Shown in pieces: positions 28,012 to 36,624 of a stretch of DNA of 64,000 nt. Origin of the DNA: CADEED01 sp035525785 (GTDB lineage Bacteria > Pseudomonadota > Gammaproteobacteria > Steroidobacterales > Steroidobacteraceae); the NCBI GenBank assembly GCA_035525785.1, contig DATLDQ010000024.1, forward strand, positions 1 through 64,000, given 5' to 3'. The notes beneath the pieces are model-generated. The model did not search any database. It was not told the origin of the DNA and saw only the letters and a list, made by a program, of their open reading frames with translations. The position numbers and the translations under genes were made by a program. Positions within the stretch are counted from its first letter, which is position 1. Every line of letters begins with the position of its first letter.

Positions 28012-29616
28012 ATGCAGATGGATCTCGAGGAGCGCATTCTCATATTCACACCCACGGGCCGTGATGCGGCCCTGGTGAGCCGTGCGCTGGCATCCGCCCG
28101 CGTCGACGCAAAGGTCTGCGAGTCGTGGACCGCGCTCGAAAGCGAGTATCTCGTGGGCGCAGCCGCGATCCTCCTGTCCGAAGAAGCCCTGGACGCCGCG
28201 GGGGCCCGCCGACTGCATGATTTCCTGTCGCAACAGCCGTCCTGGTCCGACCTACCGGTGATGCTGCTGATCGGCCAAGGCAGCGACACCGCCACCATGC
28301 GTGCCATGTCCCGCACCATCGGCAACGTCACGCTGCTCGAACGGCCGATGCGGGTGGCAGCACTGCTGAGTGCCGTGGAATTCGCGCTGCGCGCGCGCCG
28401 CCGCCAATATGAAGGGCGGGCCCAGTTGCTGGCGCTCGAGCGCGCAGCGGACGACCTGAGCGCCAGCGAACATCAGTTGCGCGAGGCCCATGCGCGCAAG
28501 GACGAGTTCCTGGCGACACTCGCGCACGAGCTGCGCAACCCGCTGGCCCCGATCCGCAACGCACTGCATGTCCTGCGGCGCAAGACGCCCGACGTGGCGC
28601 TCGCGCCGCTGCACGACATCGTCGACCGCCAGTTGCGCAACATGGTGCGGCTGGTGGATGACCTGCTCGAAGTCTCGCGCATCACGCGCGGCAAGGTGGA
28701 CCTGCACCTCGAATATCTCGATCTCGCCTCCGTTCTGCGCAGCGCCATCGAAACCAGCCGGCCGCTCATCGATGCCGCGCGCCACACGCTCGAAGTCGAA
28801 ATGCCGCCGGACGGCACACGGGTGCACGGTGACGTGGTGCGCCTGAGCCAGGTTTTTTCCAATCTGCTGAACAATGCCGCCAAATACACCGAGGACGGCG
28901 GGCACATCGCCATTCGCGCGCGGCTGGAGGGTGACGAAGTCGAAGTCATCGTCGAAGACGACGGCATCGGCATCGAATCCGGCATGCTGGGCTCGGTGTT
29001 CGAGATGTTCACGCAGGTGCGCGGCGCCAACGCGCGCGCCCAGGGCGGCTTGGGCATCGGACTCACGCTGGTGCGCAGTCTCGTCGGTCTCCACGCCGGC
29101 CGCGTCACGGCGCACAGCGAGGGGCCCGGCCAGGGAAGCCGTTTCACGGTCTATCTACCTGCGGCGCGCCGCGCAGACCTGACGGACGATTCCGCGTCGC
29201 TGGCGCCGAGGACCATGGCGTGCACCGGCCACGTCATCATCGTCGACGACAACCGTGACGCCGCCGACACGCTGGCCATGGTCCTGCGCCAGCATGGCGC
29301 CGACGTGCAGACCACCTACTCTGCCGCGGACGTACTCGACATCCTCGTGCCGCATTCCCGCGTCGCGGTCATCGCCGACCTCGGCATGCCCGAGCTCGAC
29401 GGGTTCGAGCTCGCGCGGCGGATCCGCGCGCGCGACCCCGATCACGACGTGCAACTCATTGCGCTCAGTGGCTGGGGCCAGCTCGAAGACCGCGCCCGCG
29501 CCGTGGAAGCGGGATTCGATGCGCATTTCACCAAGCCGGCCGACATCGAAGCCCTGGTCGCCCTGCTGTCGGCGACCACCGTAGGAACGCGCCGCAGGCC
29601 ACCTCAGCCAGCCTGA
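28012..29616 (+). CDS. hybrid histidine kinase with N-terminal pseudo-receiver
   Basis: 534 residues, soluble. An N-terminal receiver-like domain (8-130) shows no clear phospho-acceptor Asp. A coiled region follows, then HisKA with His172 (LATLAHELRNPL), HATPase with N-box LNNAAKYT (287-294), DDGIGI and GLGIGLTLVRSL, and a C-terminal true receiver with VDDNRDAADT and Asp456 (IADLGMPELDGF). This is the KaiC-linked layout seen in non-cyanobacterial KaiC operons. Likely input is the KaiC-like ATPase; output unknown because no DNA-binding domain is present. Confidence 0.92.
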   Translation: MQMDLEERILIFTPTGRDAALVSRALASARVDAKVCESWTALESEYLVGAAAILLSEEALDAAGARRLHDFLSQQPSWSDLPVMLLIGQGSDTATMRAMSRTIGNVTLLERPMRVAALLSAVEFALRARRRQYEGRAQLLALERAADDLSASEHQLREAHARKDEFLATLAHELRNPLAPIRNALHVLRRKTPDVALAPLHDIVDRQLRNMVRLVDDLLEVSRITRGKVDLHLEYLDLASVLRSAIETSRPLIDAARHTLEVEMPPDGTRVHGDVVRLSQVFSNLLNNAAKYTEDGGHIAIRARLEGDEVEVIVEDDGIGIESGMLGSVFEMFTQVRGANARAQGGLGIGLTLVRSLVGLHAGRVTAHSEGPGQGSRFTVYLPAARRADLTDDSASLAPRTMACTGHVIIVDDNRDAADTLAMVLRQHGADVQTTYSAADVLDILVPHSRVAVIADLGMPELDGFELARRIRARDPDHDVQLIALSGWGQLEDRARAVEAGFDAHFTKPADIEALVALLSATTVGTRRRPPQPA

Positions 29617-29658
29617 GCGGCTTCTCCGCGACATCTCCGGATAACATCCCGTGGCGCG

Positions 29659-30144
29659 ATGCCGCACGCTCGCGCCATGACGCTGTACCTCGAAACCCCG
29701 GCGTTCGCGCCGAAGCAGAGAATCCCTGACCAGTTCAGCCGCGACGGCGGCAACGTGTCGCCACGCGTCGAGTGGCAGGGAGCGCCGGCCGATACGCGCA
29801 GCTTCGCCCTCGTGGTCGAGGATCCGGATGCGCCACGAGGTGTGTTCCGGCACTGGGCCGCGTACGACATCGACCCCGATATGAACTGGCTCGGCGAAGG
29901 AGCCGGCTCGGGTGAGCGTGGCGCGCCCATCCGCCAGGCGACCAATGACTTCGGCAATGCGCACTACGATGGCCCCCAGCCGCCGCCCGGCCACGGCACA
30001 CATCACTACCACTTCAGGCTTTTCGCGCTCAACGTGGAACGGCTCGATGTGCCGGCAAACGCCACGGCCGAGGACGTGCTGTCGGCGGCCAGGGAGTATT
30101 CCATCGCCGAGGCCGACGTGATCGGCACGTTCTCACGCGAATAG
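29659..30144 (+). CDS. YbhB/YbcL family PEBP-like protein
   Basis: 161 residues; an in-frame ATG at 29677 may be the true start. The phosphatidylethanolamine-binding protein signature is present: SRDGGNVSPRVEWQGAP, LVVEDPDAPRGVFRHWAAYDID, YDGPQPPPGHGTHHYHFRLFAL. No signal peptide, so cytoplasmic. Function in bacteria unclear; homologues inhibit serine proteases or bind anions. Ends 12 bases inside the convergent DUF2182 gene. Confidence 0.92.
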   Translation: MPHARAMTLYLETPAFAPKQRIPDQFSRDGGNVSPRVEWQGAPADTRSFALVVEDPDAPRGVFRHWAAYDIDPDMNWLGEGAGSGERGAPIRQATNDFGNAHYDGPQPPPGHGTHHYHFRLFALNVERLDVPANATAEDVLSAAREYSIAEADVIGTFSRE

Positions 30145-30882
30145 CATCGAAGTACCGAACATGAAAAGACCCACACCGATGGCGCGAGGCGCGAAGCTGC
30201 GGCGCGCCGGGCTCAGCCGCTCGGCGCTGATGGCGATCGTCACCAGCGCCATCGCCAGGAGATCCATCACCCCGATCACCAGCAGGACGGCGGTGAGGCC
30301 GGCGCAGCAATAAACGCAGCGTGCGCCGATCTTCAGGCCGTGACGCCAGGCGGCGCGGTAGTTAGGCTGCGTGTCGCGGCAGCAATCGATGGTGTGGCGG
30401 CAGCAGGCGAGCTGGCGTGACTTCCACGCAGTGAACTGCGCCAGGCCGGCAGCCATCACGACGAGCGCACTCATGAACGGCACCGCTTTCGAAACCGCCG
30501 GCACGCGCATGGCGAGCTCCGCGAATCCCACACCGAACGGCAGCAGCACCATTCCCAAGAAACCCCACGCGGCGAAGTAGCCCGCCGCCACGCAGGCACT
30601 GAGCGTGCCTTTGTTCTCCACGCGCAACTCGCGCCGGTACCGGCCCAGCATGGGCGCGAATGCGGGCAACATCATCGCCGTCATCATCACGGTCCACATG
30701 CCAAGGAACGTTGCGGCAAAGCCCAGCCAGCCCTGACCGGGCATGCGCATCCAGGCCATGGACATGGTCCACCCGCCGGGCATCTCCATGCCGGGCATGC
30801 CCGACATGGAGCCGCACCAGGCGACCGTAATAGCGGCGCTGGCTGCGAACACCAGCGCTACGTTCACCCGCCCGACATTCAC
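30133..30882 (-). CDS. DUF2182 multi-helix membrane protein
   Basis: 249 residues with about six membrane helices. DUF2182 features include a Met-rich N-terminus (GMPGMEMPGGWTMSMAWM), MWTVMMTAMMLPAFAPML and a Cys-rich loop CCRHTIDCCRDTQ with CVYCCAGL. The Met and Cys clusters suggest metal binding, possibly copper, which is inference. The start is GTG at 30882, overlapping the DUF899 stop (GTGA), so the two proteins are produced together. Confidence 0.87.
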   Translation of the reverse strand: MNVGRVNVALVFAASAAITVAWCGSMSGMPGMEMPGGWTMSMAWMRMPGQGWLGFAATFLGMWTVMMTAMMLPAFAPMLGRYRRELRVENKGTLSACVAAGYFAAWGFLGMVLLPFGVGFAELAMRVPAVSKAVPFMSALVVMAAGLAQFTAWKSRQLACCRHTIDCCRDTQPNYRAAWRHGLKIGARCVYCCAGLTAVLLVIGVMDLLAMALVTIAISAERLSPARRSFAPRAIGVGLFMFGTSMLFA

Positions 30883-31688
30883 GCCACGCTCGCGGCGCGA
30901 TCGTCCCCGCCATGGGCGGCGCCGTACTCGTCATTGCGCTTCCACCAGATGCCGGCCTCGTTGCGGCCGAGCGGCGCGCGATCGAGCCACTGATACATGT
31001 TCCACAGGGGATCGACACCGCGCGCGAAAGTCGAATACGTGTGGAAGATCTCGCCATCCCTGCGCACGAATGCGCTCATGCCGGGCCGGTCGCGGCCATA
31101 GGTCGCCGCGTCGGTGCCCACGCCCTTGGCGATGGCGGCCACGACCGGATGCACGTCGACCAACTGGTCCATGGCATGCGCGTTGCGCGCGTAGTTGTAG
31201 TCGATCTCGCCCGCGCGCTGCTGCTCTTCGGTGAACGACACGTTGAAGTCGAAGTTGAAAGCGCCATCAGCGGCCGACACCCACGGGAAGGCCCAGCCCA
31301 TGCGTTTGCGATAGCCGAGCAGCTTCGGCAGCGGCGCGCGCGACACGGCCGTCAATGCAACGTCATGGTTCTCGAGGTGTACCGCGATGCCGTCGAACCC
31401 ATCGGCGATCGCCGAGCACGACGGGCAGCCCTGCGTCCACGTGGGCCCGAACATGAAGTGGTACACCAGCAGCTGCGAGCGACCGCGGAACAGATCCGCG
31501 AGCGTCGCCTTGCCCTGTTCGGTGTCGAACGTGTAGCTCTGGTCGACGCGCACCCAGGGCAGAGCCTGTCGGCGTTGCGCGAGCTCGTCGCTGCGGCGCG
31601 TGTGTTCCTTCTCGGCTTTCAGCAGGTCGAGGCGGGCCTCTAGCCACTGCGCGCGGGTACCTGTCTTCGGATTGCTGGCATGTGTCAT
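30879..31688 (-). CDS. DUF899 thioredoxin-fold protein
   Basis: 269 residues from the ATG at 31688 (AGGAG upstream); the frame extends to 31742 without a better site. DUF899 signature: RRQALPWVRVDQSYTFDTEQGK, LVYHFMFGPTWTQGCPSCS, VSRAPLPKLLGYRKRMGW, FSTFARGVDPLWNMYQWLD-like C-terminus. A CPSC pair sits where thioredoxins keep their redox cysteines. Role unknown; probable redox enzyme. First gene of the leftward DUF899-DUF2182 operon, divergent from the winged-helix gene. Confidence 0.9.
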   Translation of the reverse strand: MTHASNPKTGTRAQWLEARLDLLKAEKEHTRRSDELAQRRQALPWVRVDQSYTFDTEQGKATLADLFRGRSQLLVYHFMFGPTWTQGCPSCSAIADGFDGIAVHLENHDVALTAVSRAPLPKLLGYRKRMGWAFPWVSAADGAFNFDFNVSFTEEQQRAGEIDYNYARNAHAMDQLVDVHPVVAAIAKGVGTDAATYGRDRPGMSAFVRRDGEIFHTYSTFARGVDPLWNMYQWLDRAPLGRNEAGIWWKRNDEYGAAHGGDDRAASVA

Positions 31689-31786
31689 GGTCACTCCTGG
31701 TTGGTGATTTGTGCTTTCATGTCGCGCATTCTTGGACGCCAACGGTAAGCAGCGGGAGTGACATCTTTGTCGGGATTCGCCCCTGT

Positions 31787-33007
31787 ATGGACTCGCTGAT
31801 GACAGCGGCGGCTCGCGCGCTGTCCGCGGGTGACCCGCTGGGCGCGCTGAATCTCATTGCGCTGCGCAAGGACGCCCCCGCCCTCGCCCTGCGCGGGATC
31901 GCCATGGCCCAGCTTGGGGACTTCGCACGCGCCAAGGACCTGGTGCGTTCCGCCGCGCGGGCTTTCGGCCCGAAAGAAGCGGTCGCACGTGCGCGCTGCA
32001 TGGTGGCCGAAGCCGAACTGGCGCTGGCGTCACGCGATCTCGGGTGGCCGCCGAAGAATCTGGAAGCCGCGCGCGTCACGCTCGAAAAGCATGGTGACCG
32101 GCTCAACGCTGCGCACGCGCGATATCTCGCGATCCGCCGGCTGTTGTTGCTGGGCCGGCTCGACGATGCCGACGCACTGCTGATCGACATCGACCGCACG
32201 GCGTTGTCGCCGGCGTTGCAGACCACGCATGAGCTGATCGTTGCGGGCATCGCCATCCGCCGCATCCGCGCGACACTCGCGCGCGCCGCGCTCGAGCGCG
32301 CCATGTACGCGGCGCAGATCGCGCGCATCCCCGCGCTCATCGCCGAAGTGGACACGGCGGCCGTCATACTCGATGCGCCCGCCGCCCGCCTGTTTACGCC
32401 GAACCAGTCGAAGCCGCTGCGCCTCGACGAAGTGGAAGCACTGTTCGACTCGAACGCGCTCATCGTCGATGCCTGCCGCTACGCCGTTCGCCTCGGAAGC
32501 AAGGTGATTCCGCTCGCCGGCCGCGCGGTCTTGTTCACGCTGGCCCAAGCTCTGGCGGAAGGCTGGCCCAACGACGTGTCGCGCGACGAGCTGGTACGGC
32601 GCGCCTTCCGCATCAAGTCCGCCGATGAAACCCTGCGCGCCCGGCTGCGCGTCGAAATCGGCCGGCTGCGCAAATCCCTCGAGCCCATTGCCGACATCGC
32701 GGCGACGAAGGGCGGCTTCACGCTGACGCCGAAGCAATCACGCCGGGTCGTCGTGCTGGCCCGCACCGTCGACGAGGAACACTCCGCCGTGCTCGCGTTT
32801 CTCGCGGATGGCGAGTCCTGGTCGACGTCGGCGCTGGCGCTCGCGCTCGGCACCAGCCAGCGCAGCGTGCAACGCGCGCTCGACGATCTCGCCGCCGCGA
32901 ACAAGGTGCAGGCCTATGGAGCAGGCCGATCCCGCCGGTGGATGACGCCGCCACTGCCCGGAATCGCGACCACGTTGTTACTCCCGGCGCCGCTGCCAGG
33001 CGCGTAG
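31787..33007 (+). CDS. winged-helix regulator with helical repeat N-terminus
   Basis: 406 residues from the ATG at 31787; upstream in-frame codons are not supported by a ribosome site. Residues 10-230 are Ala/Arg-rich helices that look like TPR-type repeats. A winged-helix segment (VSRDELVRRAFRIKSADETLRARLRVEIGRLRK) resembles OmpR-type output domains. A second helix-turn-helix (WSTSALALALGTSQRSVQRALDDL) lies near the C-terminus. It is a likely transcription factor, divergent from DUF899 by 98 bases and followed by the beta-propeller gene, so it may control both sides. Confidence 0.75.
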   Translation: MDSLMTAAARALSAGDPLGALNLIALRKDAPALALRGIAMAQLGDFARAKDLVRSAARAFGPKEAVARARCMVAEAELALASRDLGWPPKNLEAARVTLEKHGDRLNAAHARYLAIRRLLLLGRLDDADALLIDIDRTALSPALQTTHELIVAGIAIRRIRATLARAALERAMYAAQIARIPALIAEVDTAAVILDAPAARLFTPNQSKPLRLDEVEALFDSNALIVDACRYAVRLGSKVIPLAGRAVLFTLAQALAEGWPNDVSRDELVRRAFRIKSADETLRARLRVEIGRLRKSLEPIADIAATKGGFTLTPKQSRRVVVLARTVDEEHSAVLAFLADGESWSTSALALALGTSQRSVQRALDDLAAANKVQAYGAGRSRRWMTPPLPGIATTLLLPAPLPGA

Positions 33008-33034
33008 CCTCATCGACAACCAAGGAGCAATGCC

Positions 33035-33682
33035 ATGAAGAAGTCAGCAGCCAGGGTTGTCCGCGAGTTCGGCCCCTTCCCCGATGCGTCGAACGTGGGC
33101 GGAGTTTCCTACGACGGCGAGAATGTCTGGGCGGCGGTGGGCAACCGCCTGAGCGCCATCGACCCGCGCAGCGGACAGGAGAAGCGCTCGCTCAAGGTCG
33201 CCGCGCACGCGGGCACGGCGTTCGACGGCAAGCATCTCTACCAGATCGCCGAGAGCCGCATCCAGAAGTTAGACCCGCAGACCGGCAGGGTCCTGGCGAC
33301 CATCCCCGCTCCCGGCAACGGCGGCGACTCCGGCCTCGCGTGGGCCGAGGGTTCGCTGTGGGTCGGCGAATACCGCGCGCGCAAGATCCACCAGGTCGAT
33401 CCGTCGACGGGCAAGGTGCTGCGCAGCATCGAATCGAACCGCTTCGTCACCGGCGTCACGTGGCACGGCAGCGAGCTCTGGCACGCCACCTGGGAAGGCG
33501 ACGAGAGCGAGCTGCGCCGCGTCGATCCGAAATCCGGTGAGGTGCTGGAAACGCTGGAGTTGCCGGCCGGCATCAACGTGTCAGGCCTCGAATCGGATGG
33601 CGGCGACACTTTCTATTGCGGTGGCGGCGGCACCGGCAAGGTGCGCGCGGTGAGCCGCGCTAAACCGCGCATGGCGGAGTAG
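33035..33682 (+). CDS. YncE/glutaminyl-cyclase-like beta-propeller protein
   Basis: 215 residues built of repeated blades: VSYDGENVWAAVGN-LSAIDPRSG, FDGKHLYQIAES-IQKLDPQTG, WAEGSLWVGEYR-IHQVDPSTG, WHGSELWHATWEG-LRRVDPKSG. No signal peptide, so probably cytoplasmic, unlike most YncE proteins. It could be a binding or lyase-like protein. The ribosome site AAGGAG is 8 bases before the ATG. Same strand as the winged-helix gene, 27 bases apart. Confidence 0.8.
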   Translation: MKKSAARVVREFGPFPDASNVGGVSYDGENVWAAVGNRLSAIDPRSGQEKRSLKVAAHAGTAFDGKHLYQIAESRIQKLDPQTGRVLATIPAPGNGGDSGLAWAEGSLWVGEYRARKIHQVDPSTGKVLRSIESNRFVTGVTWHGSELWHATWEGDESELRRVDPKSGEVLETLELPAGINVSGLESDGGDTFYCGGGGTGKVRAVSRAKPRMAE

Positions 33683-33731
33683 TTACGACGGCTTCATGCG
33701 GCCCGCCGCGCAACCGGGGTAGTCTCGCGGC

Positions 33732-34481
33732 ATGCGGTACATCCCCTGGATCAGCGGCGCCGCATGCGCGCTGTTGTTGTTGACGTGTGGCTGCCACGAA
33801 TCGACGGCGAGCGGTGATGCGCCGCTGGCCGCGCGCATCATCCTGTTCGACGGTACCGGCTCGTCACCCAATGACGTCAAGGCCATCGAGAAGGTGCTGG
33901 ATCGCGAGCAGCTGCCTTACACCACCGCCGACTCCGACGAGCTCGACCTCATGACGTCCGAGCAGCTGGCGCACGCCGAACTGCTCATCATGCCCGGCGG
34001 CAACTACGAGCAGATGGGCAAGGGGCTGCGCGCCGACACCGCGCAGCGCATCCGGGACGCAGTCCGCCACGGCATGAACTACCTCGGCATCTGCGCGGGC
34101 GCGTTCATCGCCGGCGATGCACCGGACAATGGATTCAACATCACGGGCACGCGCTTCGCGTTCTTCGCGGACTCGAAGCTCGGCACGCGCAAGGAAGTCG
34201 TCACGCTCGCGAATGGCGACGGCACCCGCTTCAAGACCTATTGGGAAGATGGCCCCGAGCTCACGGGCTGGGGCGATCCCCTCGCCAAATACGCCGACGG
34301 CACGCCGGCCGTGGTCCAGGGAAAGGTCGGCACCGGCTGGATGGTGCTGACCGGCGTGCATCTCGAAGCGCCCGAAAACTGGTACGACGGGCTCGAGCCC
34401 GCTGCACCGGTCACCAGCATCGACAAGGCGGCGAAGCTGGTGCGCGCCGCGTTCAACGGCGAAGCGCTGCCCTATCTATAA
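33732..34481 (+). CDS. BPL_N (class I glutamine-amidotransferase-like) secreted protein
   Basis: 249 residues. A signal peptide (1-20) ends in CGC, probably a lipoprotein although the lipobox is not canonical. The mature part matches the biotin-protein-ligase N-terminal domain family, which has a GATase-like fold: LLIMPGGNYEQMGKGL and GICAGAF with nucleophile-position Cys121. The enzymatic reaction is unknown. Its stop overlaps the convergent AhpD-like gene by 6 bases. Confidence 0.82.
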   Translation: MRYIPWISGAACALLLLTCGCHESTASGDAPLAARIILFDGTGSSPNDVKAIEKVLDREQLPYTTADSDELDLMTSEQLAHAELLIMPGGNYEQMGKGLRADTAQRIRDAVRHGMNYLGICAGAFIAGDAPDNGFNITGTRFAFFADSKLGTRKEVVTLANGDGTRFKTYWEDGPELTGWGDPLAKYADGTPAVVQGKVGTGWMVLTGVHLEAPENWYDGLEPAAPVTSIDKAAKLVRAAFNGEALPYL

Positions 34482-34940
34482 CTTCGCGGCACCGGGCTGG
34501 TAGGCACCGGTTTCCGGGCGGAAGGCGACCTGCAGGCGATTCCACGAGTTGACGGCCACCACCGCGAGCGACAGATTCGCCAGCTCTTCGTCGTTGAAAT
34601 GCCTGCGGGCTTCGTCGAAGACCGCGTCGGGCACGTGACCTTCAGTGATCAGGGTCAACGCCTCGGTCCACGCCAGTGCCGCGCGCTCGCGCTCGCTGTA
34701 GAACTTCACTTCGCGCCAGGCATCGAGCAGGTAGAGACGCTGCGCGGTTTCGCCCGCCGCCGTCGCGTCCTTGAAATGCATGTCGAGGCAGTAGGCGCAG
34801 CCGTTGATCTGCGAGGCGCGCATCTTGACGAGCTCGAGCAGGCTGTACTCGAGACCGGAGTTGTTGACGTAGCCCTGCAGGCCGAACATGGCCTGCACGC
34901 CGCGGGGTACGATGCGAATCCAGTCGAGTCGGGGTGTCAT
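34476..34940 (-). CDS. AhpD-like carboxymuconolactone decarboxylase family protein
   Basis: 154 residues. The AhpD motif is intact: Cys48-x2-Cys51-x3-His55 in GCAYCLDMHFKDA. Members reduce peroxides or act as thiol-dependent enzymes. ATG at 34940, AGGAG upstream. An ECF41 promoter, TGTCACA-N16-CGTC, sits 31-57 bases upstream, and the ECF41 sigma gene is directly upstream on the same strand, so this is the cognate COE-type target of that sigma factor. Confidence 0.93.
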   Translation of the reverse strand: MTPRLDWIRIVPRGVQAMFGLQGYVNNSGLEYSLLELVKMRASQINGCAYCLDMHFKDATAAGETAQRLYLLDAWREVKFYSERERAALAWTEALTLITEGHVPDAVFDEARRHFNDEELANLSLAVVAVNSWNRLQVAFRPETGAYQPGAAKL

Positions 34941-34970
34941 GAGCTGCTCCTGTCGTGGTGTCCGAACCTA

Positions 34971-34997
34971 GACGATGGAGCCGCGTGGTTTGTGACA
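34971..34997 (-). promoter_or_regulatory. ECF41-type promoter of the AhpD-like gene
   Basis: Minus strand TGTCACA (34997-34991), 16-base spacer, CGTC (34974-34971). This matches the known ECF41 consensus and is identical in its core and spacing to the site before the sigma gene itself. The expected leader is about 24 bases. Confidence 0.85.
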
Positions 34998-34999
34998 GG

Positions 35000-35899
35000 T
35001 CAGCGGGCTGACCTTGCAGCTGGAGCGTCGAGCTTCACCAGCCGCAACTTGTCAGGGTTCAGCATCGAGTAGACGTCGAGGATCCGGTGACCATCCGTGC
35101 GTAACGTCATCACGGAAAGCAATTGGCCCTGGTAGAGCGCCGCGCGCCCCGGCTCGCCATTGACGATGACCGGCCTGAACTCCAGATCGTGCAGATACTT
35201 GCGGAAAATCTTGGCGCCGAAGCGCGCCACGGTGTTCGCGCCGCGTAGCACCTTGCGCGCCGCCTTCGCTTTGCCGCCTCCATCCGAAGTCCAGGCGGAA
35301 TCCGGGGCAAGAAGGTTCAGTAGCGCGCCCTCGTCCTGCGACTCGATGGCCGCCATGAACGAATCGAGGAGCTTGTGCTTGGCTTCGTCGGAGACCTGCA
35401 CGCGCGGACGCTCCGAGCGCACACGCTTGGTCGCGCGGCTCACGATCTGCCGGCATGCGGCTTCGCTCTTGCCGAGGATCTGCGCGATGTCGTCGTAACC
35501 GCTGTCGAACATCTCGTGCAACAGGAACGCCGCGCGCTCCTCGGGCGCGAGCCGCTCTAGGACCGCGAGCAATGCCACCGAGAGCTCCGACGCCAGTTCG
35601 GCCGACTGGTCCGGCGTGCGCTCGGCGCTCGGCGAATCGACGATGGGCTCGGGCAACCAGGGGCCGGTGTAAAGCTCGCGCTCGGCACGCAGCGCCTTGA
35701 GCCGGTCGATGCAGAGGCGCGTGGTGGTGGTCACGAGCCAGGCCTGCGGCGCGCGGATTTCGTCCTGCCGCGCGCGATGCCAGCGCAGCCAGGCTTCCTG
35801 CACCGCGTCGTCGGCGTCCGCGCGCGAGCCGAGCATGCGGTAGGCGATGCTCCAGAGCCGGCCGCGGTTCTCGGCGAACTTGTCGACTGTGTCGTTCAT
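35000..35899 (-). CDS. ECF41-family RNA polymerase sigma factor with SnoaL-like tail
   Basis: 299 residues. Sigma region 2 (about 10-75: SIAYRMLGSRADADDAVQEAWLRWHRA) and region 4 (110-165: LAPEERAAFLLHEMFDSGYDDIAQILGKSEAACRQIVSRA) are followed by the ECF41 C-terminal SnoaL-like extension with both hallmark motifs, DGGGK (206-210) and NPDKL (281-285). In ECF41 proteins this extension replaces an anti-sigma factor and tunes activity. Its own ECF41 promoter lies directly upstream, so it is autoregulated. The partner gene is the AhpD-like protein downstream. Confidence 0.95.
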   Translation of the reverse strand: MNDTVDKFAENRGRLWSIAYRMLGSRADADDAVQEAWLRWHRARQDEIRAPQAWLVTTTTRLCIDRLKALRAERELYTGPWLPEPIVDSPSAERTPDQSAELASELSVALLAVLERLAPEERAAFLLHEMFDSGYDDIAQILGKSEAACRQIVSRATKRVRSERPRVQVSDEAKHKLLDSFMAAIESQDEGALLNLLAPDSAWTSDGGGKAKAARKVLRGANTVARFGAKIFRKYLHDLEFRPVIVNGEPGRAALYQGQLLSVMTLRTDGHRILDVYSMLNPDKLRLVKLDAPAARSAR

Positions 35900-35907
35900 G
35901 AACCCCA

Positions 35908-35934
35908 GACGATTGACCCCGGCCGATTGTGACA
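35908..35934 (-). promoter_or_regulatory. ECF41-type autoregulatory promoter
   Basis: Minus strand TGTCACA (35934-35928), 16-base spacer, CGTC (35911-35908). Only 8 bases separate CGTC from the sigma factor ATG, so transcription should start at or 1-3 bases before the start codon. Confidence 0.85.
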
Positions 35935-35961
35935 GGTCGGATTCTTTGGCAGCCTGCCGCG

Positions 35962-36624
35962 ATGCGCTACTTCGATTTCAGCTCCTGGCAGGGAGTGCTG
36001 TCGACGGTCCTGAGCCTTGCGGTCATCACGCTGCTGGGCGTGGGTATCAGGCTGCTGGTCATGCAGACCGTGCAGCAGCGCCGCGAACGCGAGAACCGAC
36101 AGATCAACGAACGCCTGCGAACGCTGATCGCGGCTTACAAGACCCTCGGCGGTTCGTTCACCGGCGATCTCGCCGTGGACCCCACGCATTTGCGGGACCA
36201 GCAGAAGCACGGCGTGCAATTCAACAGCACGGATCGCTCGCGCCGCATCCGCGACACGGTCGAGGCCGCGCTCTCGGACATCATCCTGCTCGGCACCGAA
36301 GAACAGGTGCGGCTCGCGGCCAACGCGGCCGCGGAGCTCGTCGCCGGACGGCCCGTGCACACGCACGAGCTCGTGGTGTCGCTGCGCAGCTTCATCCGCG
36401 AGGTGCTCGATCTCGACGCCATTGCCGCGAACGTCGTCATACCCCAGCAGGGGCCAGCGCGCCCGGGTGCGGGCAAGCCTGACAACAAGGGCGAAGGCCG
36501 TGGCCAGGATCGCGGCGGCGGCAAGGGAATGGGTGGCGACATGGCCACCGGCGCGGGCGCCGGCATGGGCCTCGGCCTCGGCGCCGGAATCAGTGACCGA
36601 ACTTCAGAGTCTGAGGACCCTTGA
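35962..36624 (+). CDS. single-span membrane protein with Gly-rich tail, unknown
   Basis: 220 residues from the ATG at 35962. One membrane helix (about 9-32, VLSTVLSLAVITLLGVGIRLLV) is followed by a cytoplasmic helical region with INERLRTLIAAYKTLGGSFTGDL and a sequence region that resembles regulatory subunits of membrane proteins, then a Gly/Met-rich tail (170-215). No family recognised. It is divergent from the ECF41 gene and its end overlaps the convergent gene by 35 bases. Confidence 0.7.
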   Translation: MRYFDFSSWQGVLSTVLSLAVITLLGVGIRLLVMQTVQQRRERENRQINERLRTLIAAYKTLGGSFTGDLAVDPTHLRDQQKHGVQFNSTDRSRRIRDTVEAALSDIILLGTEEQVRLAANAAAELVAGRPVHTHELVVSLRSFIREVLDLDAIAANVVIPQQGPARPGAGKPDNKGEGRGQDRGGGKGMGGDMATGAGAGMGLGLGAGISDRTSESEDP

